Source: an uncultured Lachnospiraceae bacterium
Lineage (GTDB): Bacteria; Bacillota; Clostridia; Lachnospirales; Lachnospiraceae
DNA length: 8,681 nt
Assembly: GCA_946537585.1 (NCBI GenBank)
Contig: CAMNFX010000047.1
Span: forward strand, 1-8,681
Reading direction: 5' to 3'
Shown: positions 1 to 5,516 of the stretch, one piece after another
How positions within the stretch are numbered: position 1 is the stretch's first letter
Layout: the number at the start of each line of letters is the position of its first letter
Made by a program: the position numbers and the translations under genes
Notes under the pieces: generated by a model
Seen by the model: the letters and a program-made list of their open reading frames with translations, nothing else
What the model was told of the DNA's origin: nothing
Database searches by the model: none

Positions 1-9
1 TGTTTTCTT

Positions 10-681
10 CTATCTTCCGGCAATCAGCTTGAAGATCGGGTTTCCTTTTGCCGAGAATTTTGCCTCGTATTCGGTCATGACGTTTCCTTCGTTCATTTCC
101 GGATCCCTGTGCAGATCGTAGGTGATCTGCAGGATCTTCCAGCCGCCGGCCGGAAGGGTCTCCACCGAATAGTCAAACAGCCCGCGGTTGTCGGTCTTGA
201 ACTCGATGACTCCGTCCGGCTGCAGGATGCGGTCATACAGCTTCAGAAACTGCGGGGAGGTCAGCCGTTTGTTGGCGTTTTTGTCCTTCGGCCATGGATC
301 GGAGAAGTTGAGGTAGATCCGGTCAACTTCCTTTTCGGCAAAGTATTCTCCGAGGAAACGGGCGTCACTGCGGATAAACCGCAGATTGGAGCCTTCAGGA
401 TCCGCTTTCCGTCCTGCTTCCTCCAGTTCAGCCTCGTATCTTCTCATGGCTTTATAGAGGACTGTCGTGTTGATTTCAAACCCCAGATAGCTGATTTCCG
501 GATGAAGAAAGCTGAGCCGCCGGATAAAGCTGCCCATGCCCATTCCAACCTCCAGATACAGAGGCGCCTTTGATTTGAAGATTTCTGTTTTCCATTTTCC
601 GGCGTGCTCTGCCGGGTTTTGTATTACAAAGGGATCGGCGGCAACTGCTTCTTCCGCACCCTTGACATGTCTGATCCTCAT
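10..681 (-). CDS. trmB: tRNA (guanine-N7-)-methyltransferase TrmB
   Basis: This enzyme transfers a methyl group from S-adenosylmethionine to N7 of a guanine in the variable loop (position 46) of tRNAs, acting in the cytoplasm. From the chosen start the protein is 223 residues, normal for the family. The SAM-binding loop EVGMGMG is at residues 44-50, followed by an acidic strand end (GFEIN, 67-71). The family signature FSDPWPK is at 126-132, KTDN at 162-165, and the C-terminal TEYEAKF motif at 203-209. The ATG at 681 is preferred because GGAG lies nine bases upstream and the MRIRHVKGA beginning looks like other Firmicutes TrmB proteins. A longer reading begins at a TTG at 741 and would overlap the end of the kinase gene. 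The gene starts 46 bases after the histidine kinase stop and is probably co-transcribed with it. One oddity is Lys-Asn at 134-135, where the family usually has Arg-His. No terminator is visible in the nine bases left after the stop. Confidence 0.96.
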   Translation of the reverse strand: MRIRHVKGAEEAVAADPFVIQNPAEHAGKWKTEIFKSKAPLYLEVGMGMGSFIRRLSFLHPEISYLGFEINTTVLYKAMRRYEAELEEAGRKADPEGSNLRFIRSDARFLGEYFAEKEVDRIYLNFSDPWPKDKNANKRLTSPQFLKLYDRILQPDGVIEFKTDNRGLFDYSVETLPAGGWKILQITYDLHRDPEMNEGNVMTEYEAKFSAKGNPIFKLIAGR

Positions 682-690
682 ATTGTTTTT

Positions 691-694
691 CTCC
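691..694 (-). promoter_or_regulatory. Ribosome binding site deciding the trmB start
   Basis: On the minus strand the bases read GGAG, separated by nine bases from the ATG at 681. The upstream TTG alternative at 741 lies inside the end of the kinase gene. This site and the family-like N-terminus decide the start. Confidence 0.75.
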
Positions 695-727
695 GGGCAG
701 ACTCTGCCGCTTTTGTTTTGCTTCCGA

Positions 728-3031
728 TCATTCGATCTCAAGCGTTCCCGTCGTTACCTTGGTCTCGACCGGTTCCTCGTGCTTCGGCAAAATGACACTG
801 GCCTTATAGAGATCTCCGTCGATCTCGATCAGAAGCTCACCGCCCATCAGCTTGGTCAGGCTCTTTGCAATACTCAGGCCAAGACCCGAGCCCTCGGTGG
901 AACGTGATGTGTCTCCGCGTACGAAACGCTCTGTCAGTTCATCCGGACTGATGTTCAGCTTTGCTGCAGAGACGTTTTTGATCGTAAACACATAGTTATC
1001 GTCTTTGCTGTAGACGTCCGCATAGACCCTCGTGCCTTCGAGCGCGTACTTTGCGGCATTGTTGTACAGATTTTCAAATACTCTCCACAGATGTCTTCCG
1101 TCAGCCAGCACATATGCGTGCGTTTCCGGTGTATTCAGCTCAAGCTCCAGGCGGCGTGCGGCAAACTTATCCTCAAACTCGCCCCCTGCCTGACTGGCCA
1201 GCGCGATCATATCCAGCCTGGCCATTTCCAGCCGGACATTGCCCGAGCTTGCCTTCGAGGCTTCCAGCAGGTCCTCTGTCAGGTTTTTAAGACGCGCGGA
1301 TTTTTTATCGAGAACATCCACATACTCGCGGATCTTTTCATTTTCGATGTGCTCCCGGCGGATCAGATCGACATAGTTGATGATCGAAGTGAGCGGCGTG
1401 CGGATATCATGGGATACATTGGTGATCAGATCCGCTTTCAGACGTTCCGCCTTGACCTGTTCATTGATCGCCCGGTTCAGACCGTCTGAAATGCTGTTCA
1501 GGCTCTTTGCAAGCTCCAGTTCATTCCCGGTATAATCTGACTCCGGAACAGTGTATCCGGTCTCTCCTTCCGAGATCATCTTCACCGCTCTCCGTAAGGA
1601 AGCCCGCTGTCCGGTCTTCCGGTACAGAATGACATAAATATAAATGTCTGCTGCTGCCAGCAGAATGATCAGCAGCCAGAAGGCAATATAATAATTGACC
1701 GCTTCGAGACGGTGCATCCAGAACCAGAGGATCCCGAAGCACCCGGCAAGATTCAGCAGGATACAGGCAGCAAATCCTTTAAAGGCATTCCAGGCCGCCG
1801 TCCCCTTCTCTTCGTCTGTCAGTGCCTTCGTGATCCCGTTCAGAAGGGAATTATGGAAAATGCCGCCGTTCGACGATCTGCGCCACACGGACGCAAGGAT
1901 CACGACGCACATGGTGTAAACGATCAGGCACCGTGCAAGCAGGCGCCAGAACGGCCAGTCCCTGCGGGAGGTCAGCATTTCCACAGAGCGGTAAAGTGTC
2001 AGTTTGAAAAGATAGTAAAGTATGATAGATAAAAATGCCAGCAGGAGGACCAGCGCTTCCAGCGGGATCCTGTCCATCGGAAGCTCCGCGTCATCGAGTC
2101 CGGGTCTTCCGGTGCCGCGTACCACAGGGATCAGCGTGATAACAGAAAGCACGCCGCTGACCGCCAGGATCATCAGCCACCTGCGCACATCCCCGATCGA
2201 ACCGGCAAATCGGTCCGATGCCGCCTTATACCGGTCCTGATAGATATACGCGGTATCGATGCCGATGTACATAAGATCCTCTTCATCCGTATCCAGGAAC
2301 TCCAGACCATTATCCAGGGAGGTGATCCCGTCCGGCTGCGGAACGATATCCGTGTCTATGCTGTAATCATTGTGCACGGTAATGTGCCGTCCCAGCCTCT
2401 GAAGCTCTGACGGCGGACGGCTGGTATTGCTCAGCACCAGCTCCTCTCCCGAGGTATCCTCAAATGAGATGTAATACTGAAAATTGCTGAGCTCCTGCCC
2501 GTACTGATCCATCAGGATATAATACTCGGCAAGGCTGCGGAGCACTTCCAGACTCAGGTCCTTTACGGTCATGACACCCTGCGACGGGCCGGGTTCGATG
2601 TTTTCAAAGTAATGAGGATCGTATTCCTTAAAGGTAACGCGGATCTCATAATTGGAAGCGTCATTTCCGGCTCTCGATGCGGATATGCTGTGTGTCACAG
2701 GATCGAGCGAATAGCCGAAACGGCCGGCCAGCGCGATGATATCCGCTGTCGTATAGCCCATGCTGCCGTTGCTTGTCGAGGCGGATACGATCGTATTCTC
2801 ATCCGAAAACGCATTTCCGTCTTCGAACGCGCCCTTCAGCACAGCCAGCCGCTTGAGGTTGTGTATATCATCCGCCACCATTCCGGAAAACTGAGTCGAA
2901 TCCTCGAATTTGGTGTTGTTTATCCAGGTAATACCGTATTCATCCGTCGAATATCCGTGCAGAATACCAAGTCCTGCCGTAAACAGCAGGACTGTAAGGA
3001 TATGGAGAATGATAACGATACTTCGCTTCAT
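728..3031 (-). CDS. Multi-pass membrane sensor histidine kinase
   Basis: This is the sensor kinase of a two-component pair, expected to autophosphorylate on His541 and pass phosphate to the regulator encoded just upstream. The protein is 767 residues, long for a kinase. An uncleaved N-terminal membrane helix (about 5-26) is followed by an extracytoplasmic domain (about 27-284) with no fold I recognise. Five further hydrophobic segments follow, at about 285-305, 323-343, 363-383, 416-438 and 445-470. Six helices in total place both ends inside the cell. A HAMP-like stretch (about 471-525) leads into the HisKA domain with NVSHDIRTPLTS at 538-549. The ATPase domain has an N box (ENLYNNAAK, 653-661) and a G2 box (GSGLGLS, 714-720). 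The G1 region reads IKNVSA (684-689) instead of the classical D-x-G-x-G. An 18-residue polar tail follows the ATPase domain. The start ATG has AAAGG 11 bases upstream, and the gene lies 25 bases after the regulator stop. The signal sensed cannot be told from sequence. Confidence 0.95.
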   Translation of the reverse strand: MKRSIVIILHILTVLLFTAGLGILHGYSTDEYGITWINNTKFEDSTQFSGMVADDIHNLKRLAVLKGAFEDGNAFSDENTIVSASTSNGSMGYTTADIIALAGRFGYSLDPVTHSISASRAGNDASNYEIRVTFKEYDPHYFENIEPGPSQGVMTVKDLSLEVLRSLAEYYILMDQYGQELSNFQYYISFEDTSGEELVLSNTSRPPSELQRLGRHITVHNDYSIDTDIVPQPDGITSLDNGLEFLDTDEEDLMYIGIDTAYIYQDRYKAASDRFAGSIGDVRRWLMILAVSGVLSVITLIPVVRGTGRPGLDDAELPMDRIPLEALVLLLAFLSIILYYLFKLTLYRSVEMLTSRRDWPFWRLLARCLIVYTMCVVILASVWRRSSNGGIFHNSLLNGITKALTDEEKGTAAWNAFKGFAACILLNLAGCFGILWFWMHRLEAVNYYIAFWLLIILLAAADIYIYVILYRKTGQRASLRRAVKMISEGETGYTVPESDYTGNELELAKSLNSISDGLNRAINEQVKAERLKADLITNVSHDIRTPLTSIINYVDLIRREHIENEKIREYVDVLDKKSARLKNLTEDLLEASKASSGNVRLEMARLDMIALASQAGGEFEDKFAARRLELELNTPETHAYVLADGRHLWRVFENLYNNAAKYALEGTRVYADVYSKDDNYVFTIKNVSAAKLNISPDELTERFVRGDTSRSTEGSGLGLSIAKSLTKLMGGELLIEIDGDLYKASVILPKHEEPVETKVTTGTLEIE

Positions 3032-3042
3032 CGGTAAGCGTA

Positions 3043-3047
3043 CCTTT
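3043..3047 (-). promoter_or_regulatory. Ribosome binding site of the histidine kinase gene
   Basis: AAAGG on the minus strand lies 11 bases before the kinase ATG, a slightly long spacing. It sits inside the 25-base gap after the regulator stop, which fits translation from a shared regulator-kinase mRNA. Confidence 0.6.
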
Positions 3048-3056
3048 CTTTAAAGA

Positions 3057-3755
3057 TCATTGTTTCTCGATCTTGTATCCGACGCCCCAGACCACCTTAA
3101 GGTAACGGGGCTCACGGGGATTGATCTCGATCTTCTCGCGGATATGACGGATGTGCACTGCCACCGTATTATCAGCGCCAATGGCTTCCTCGTTCCAGAT
3201 CTGCTCGTAGATCTCATCAATGGAGAAGACCTTGCCGGCATTTCTGACCAGCAGAAGAAGGATGTTGTATTCGATCGGGGTCAGCTTGATCGGTTCGCCG
3301 TCCACGAATACCTCTTTATTATCATCATTGATGGTGAGTCCGCCGCATTTGAACACCGCCTGGGAAGAATTCCCGCCGATGTTGCCGAGCTGCATATAGC
3401 GGCGCAGCTGCGACTTCACTCTCGCTACCAGCTCCAGGGGATTGAACGGCTTTGAAATATAATCGTCCGCTCCGATGTTCAGCCCCAGTATCTTGTCTGT
3501 ATCCTCTGATTTTGCAGAAAGGATAATGACGGGAACATCCAGCTTTTCACGGATCTTCAGTGTTGTATGGATGCCGTCCAGTCCGGGCATCATTACATCG
3601 ATGATGACCAGGTCCACCTTCTGCTTGTTCAGGATATCGAGAGCCTCCAGGCCGTCATATGCCTTGATGATCTTGTATCCTTCTCCTTCGAGATAGATCG
3701 ATATCGCTTCTACGATCTCTTTTTCATCATCACATACCAGTATTGTCTGCTGCAT
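3057..3755 (-). CDS. OmpR/PhoB-family response regulator (VanR-like)
   Basis: This cytoplasmic DNA-binding regulator is the partner of the kinase encoded 25 bases downstream. It is 232 residues, the normal length. The receiver domain (about 3-115) has the acidic pair Asp9-Asp10, the phospho-acceptor Asp53 in IIDVMMPGLDG, Ser80 at the switch position (ILSAK) and Lys102 in SKPFNP. A short linker leads to a winged-helix DNA-binding domain (about 135-230), with the recognition-helix region DNTVAVHIRHIREK and the C-terminal hairpin LKVVWGVGYKIEK. That ending resembles VanR and many uncharacterised clostridial regulators, so family membership is sure but the specific role is not. No van resistance genes are present in the window. 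Translation has the best ribosome site here: AAAGGA six bases before the ATG. It begins an apparent regulator-kinase-trmB transcription unit. Candidate targets are its own operon and the wall-enzyme genes upstream, which is inference from position. Confidence 0.97.
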   Translation of the reverse strand: MQQTILVCDDEKEIVEAISIYLEGEGYKIIKAYDGLEALDILNKQKVDLVIIDVMMPGLDGIHTTLKIREKLDVPVIILSAKSEDTDKILGLNIGADDYISKPFNPLELVARVKSQLRRYMQLGNIGGNSSQAVFKCGGLTINDDNKEVFVDGEPIKLTPIEYNILLLLVRNAGKVFSIDEIYEQIWNEEAIGADNTVAVHIRHIREKIEINPREPRYLKVVWGVGYKIEKQ

Positions 3756-3761
3756 GAAGTT

Positions 3762-3767
3762 TCCTTT
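3762..3767 (-). promoter_or_regulatory. Ribosome binding site of the response regulator gene
   Basis: AAAGGA on the minus strand, within AGAAAGGA, lies six bases before the ATG at 3755. It is the best match and spacing in the window and supports that start. Confidence 0.8.
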
Positions 3768-3786
3768 CTGCGTAGTGCGTCATATT

Positions 3787-3792
3787 GTTATA
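3787..3792 (-). promoter_or_regulatory. Possible -10 element upstream of the response regulator
   Basis: The minus strand reads TATAAC inside an AT-rich patch (AAATTATAACAATAT), about 32 bases before the regulator ATG. The spacing would give a short leader carrying the ribosome site. No convincing -35 hexamer lies 16-18 bases upstream; the nearby TTGACG is far too distant. An activator-dependent promoter, or none at all with read-through from the gene above, are both possible. Confidence 0.3.
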
Positions 3793-3844
3793 ATTTGGTC
3801 ACGCGGCTTTTTTCCTCATTTCGTTTGCATCGTCAAATGCCCGC

Positions 3845-3873
3845 CCGTGAAATCAAGCAAGCTTGTTTCACGG
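3845..3873 (-). terminator. Long hairpin after the NlpC/P60 gene, without a U-run
   Basis: The left arm 3845-3857 and right arm 3862-3873 pair over 12 bases with a single bulged base and a four-base CAAG loop. The right arm reads CTTGTTTCACGG on the plus strand. On the minus-strand transcript it begins 19 bases after the NlpC/P60 stop. No run of T follows on either strand, so it is not a classical intrinsic terminator. It may be a weak or factor-assisted terminator, an mRNA 3'-end stabiliser, or a partial block that tunes read-through into the regulator operon. Confidence 0.5.
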
Positions 3874-3892
3874 CGTCCATTTTCCGACAGCT

Positions 3893-5491
3893 TTAGCCGA
3901 AGATACGCCAAGCTACGATGAAATTGTTTCTCCACCAGTTCGACAGCGAACGGTGGACTACACGTCCGTTGGAGGAGGAGGCGTCAATGACGGTGCCGCC
4001 GCCTGCAGCGATGCCGACATGGCCGCTGACTACGACGACGTCGCCTGCCTGGATCGCGTCAAAGCTGGATACTCTCTGGTATCTGCCCGGATTGCGCCAG
4101 CCGCCGGAGGTAAGATAGGACTGGCCTACGCCGGCCTGATTCAGGCACCAGTAGACAAATCCGGAACAGTCAAATGAATTCGGTCCCTTGGATCCGTAAA
4201 CGTACGGACAACCCAGCTTGGAGGACGCAATGCCGATCAGGTTGCCTGCAGAGCCGCTGACAGTTGCTCCGCCCGATCCCACGGATGCGCTGCTTCCGGA
4301 AGAAGAGCTGCCGGAAGAGGAGGAAGAGCCCGAAGAGGAGCTGCTGCCCGTATTTGTGCTCTGGCTGACCTGCGGTACACTGACAGGCTTCTTCTTGGCA
4401 CTGGAGGAAAGCAGAGCAGTCATCGTCTGAATACCTACGGTACCGTCTACTGTCAGGCCGTTCTGCCGCTGGAAGGATTTGACGGCTGCCTCTGTCAGCT
4501 CACCATAGTATCCCTTATCCAGGCCGCTAGCCAGATAACCATAGTGGATCAGCCGCTTCTGGGCCTCTCTGACGGACTCTGACTCATCACCAAGTCTGAG
4601 GCCGAAGGGCTTCGCGCTGTCACTGTCCATGGCGATACGGGTATCCGGTCCGAGGAAGCCGTCCACGATCTGGTCGTTACGGGACTGGAATTCCCGGACT
4701 GCACGCTCCGTGGCGCCGCCGAAATTGCCGTCTGCCTCTTCTCTCAGATAACCGAGATCGATCAGGCGCTGCTGATATTTTTTGACCAGGTCGGACTGTT
4801 CGCCGATACCGATCAGATTGGGCTTGACCTCATCGGAGTACAGGAGACCGACTGTCTCCTTGCCGACCGCGCCGTCAATGCTGATGTCATTTCGCTCCTG
4901 CATCTTACGGACAGCCGCTTCCGTCGCCTCGCCGAAATCACCGTCGCCGCGGTTTAAAAGGTAGCCCAGCTGGTACAGACGGTCCTGGATCTGCCGGATA
5001 TCGTCGCCCTGATCGCCTTTCATGACCTTATAGTAGGGAGCATCGCCGGAAAACAGGAGATCCCAGGTCTCCATACCGCAGATGCCGTCCTGGGCAAGCT
5101 TCAGCTGGCGCTGGAATTTACGGATCGATTCCGCTGTCGCGTCGCCGAAGTAGGTCGTCGGCTCATCGTTGTCCATATATCCGAGGTCCATCAGGCGCTC
5201 CTGCAGACGCATAACGATCGGATGCTTATCACCGCGCTGAAGATATACCGGGGCAAGCACGGAATTGTCCTCCGCGGTCGTTACGTCCGCAAGTACGGGC
5301 AGGATCTCGCCGTCGATCTCCATCCGGATAACAGGCTCTGTCTCTGAAATGTCATCCTGCTCGATCGCAAGAACCGTTTCGCTCTCCTCCGTACTTTCCG
5401 CCTCCGGAGTGTTCTGCGGACCGCAGGAAGCCAGCACAAGAGCGCCGGCTGAAATATAGATTCCTAAAATGATTCTTCTGATAGTATTCAT
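3893..5491 (-). CDS. Lipoprotein with four peptidoglycan-binding repeats and an NlpC/P60 peptidase domain
   Basis: This is a probable cell-surface cysteine peptidase that cuts peptidoglycan stem peptides; NlpC/P60 enzymes typically cut the D-Glu/diamino-acid bond. The protein is 532 residues. A signal peptide ends in a lipobox, LASC, with Cys23 as the predicted lipid-modified residue. An acidic spacer (about 24-80) leads to four PG_binding_1-type repeats with a 71-72-residue period (glycines 87, 159, 230, 301), each with a GYL/GYM turn, an FG/YG-x-x-T stretch and a DG-x-x-G ending. A Ser/Gly linker (382-401) joins them to the NlpC/P60 domain (about 416-532). There Cys442 (FDCSGF) and His491 (GHVGIA) are the expected catalytic pair. 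The third position, 12 residues after the His, is Asp503 where His is common. Cys428 and Cys449 are additional cysteines. The gene starts 25 bases after the carboxypeptidase stop, so the two are likely one operon. The start ATG is weakly supported because AAAGG touches it directly; an in-frame stop two codons upstream excludes a longer form. Confidence 0.95.
   Translation of the reverse strand: MNTIRRIILGIYISAGALVLASCGPQNTPEAESTEESETVLAIEQDDISETEPVIRMEIDGEILPVLADVTTAEDNSVLAPVYLQRGDKHPIVMRLQERLMDLGYMDNDEPTTYFGDATAESIRKFQRQLKLAQDGICGMETWDLLFSGDAPYYKVMKGDQGDDIRQIQDRLYQLGYLLNRGDGDFGEATEAAVRKMQERNDISIDGAVGKETVGLLYSDEVKPNLIGIGEQSDLVKKYQQRLIDLGYLREEADGNFGGATERAVREFQSRNDQIVDGFLGPDTRIAMDSDSAKPFGLRLGDESESVREAQKRLIHYGYLASGLDKGYYGELTEAAVKSFQRQNGLTVDGTVGIQTMTALLSSSAKKKPVSVPQVSQSTNTGSSSSSGSSSSSGSSSSGSSASVGSGGATVSGSAGNLIGIASSKLGCPYVYGSKGPNSFDCSGFVYWCLNQAGVGQSYLTSGGWRNPGRYQRVSSFDAIQAGDVVVVSGHVGIAAGGGTVIDASSSNGRVVHRSLSNWWRNNFIVAWRIFG
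4289..4348 (-). repeat. Ser/Gly-rich linker coding repeat in the NlpC/P60 gene
   Basis: Residues 382-401 are runs of four or five serines separated by single glycines, joining the wall-binding repeats to the peptidase domain. The serine codons are mixed (AGC, TCC, TCT, TCG), so this is repetitive in protein but not a pure DNA microsatellite. Confidence 0.85.
4397..5239 (-). repeat. Four tandem PG_binding_1-type units in the NlpC/P60 gene
   Basis: Residues 85-365 contain four related units of 71-72 residues. Each opens with a Gly-Asp/Glu near a basic or acidic loop, has a Q-x-x-L-x-x-x-GYL/GYM core, then FG or YG with Thr two or three residues later, an AV/SI-x-x-x-Q helix, and DG-x-x-G near the end. 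The units have diverged, with few identical stretches, suggesting old duplication. Binding of the wall glycan or stem peptide is family knowledge, not demonstrated here. Confidence 0.85.
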
Positions 5492-5502
5492 CCTTTAATC
5501 AT
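5488..5502 (-). other. Four-codon micro-ORF overlapping the NlpC/P60 start
   Basis: On the minus strand an ATG at 5502 encodes Met-Ile-Lys-Gly and then stops at a TGA that shares bases with the NlpC/P60 ATG (an ATGA overlap). It lies in the 25-base gap after the carboxypeptidase stop. It could couple translation to a gene whose own ribosome site is poorly placed, but such short frames also occur by chance and no strong ribosome site precedes it. Confidence 0.25.
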
Positions 5503-5516
5503 AACCCAATCTGTAT

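Noticed and set aside
682..741. Longer trmB reading from a TTG at 741
   Set aside because: It overlaps the kinase stop, adds a stretch unlike TrmB, and the ATG at 681 has a well-placed GGAG.
1521..1742. 73-residue minus-strand frame inside the kinase gene
   Set aside because: It lies wholly inside the kinase coding region in another frame, where the kinase membrane helices are clearly encoded.
2612..3037. 141-residue plus-strand frame opposite the kinase N-terminus
   Set aside because: It is antisense to a well-supported membrane sensor and has no recognisable family features.
3057..3755. Assignment as VanR of a vancomycin-resistance cluster
   Set aside because: The C-terminal motif is VanR-like, but no D-Ala-D-Lac/Ser ligase, VanH, VanX or VanT-type gene is present; the nearby D,D-carboxypeptidase is a PBP5-type, penicillin-binding enzyme, not VanY/VanX.
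3831..3836. TTGACG on the minus strand as a -35 box for the regulator
   Set aside because: No -10 hexamer lies 16-18 bases downstream; the nearest TATAAC is about 38 bases away.
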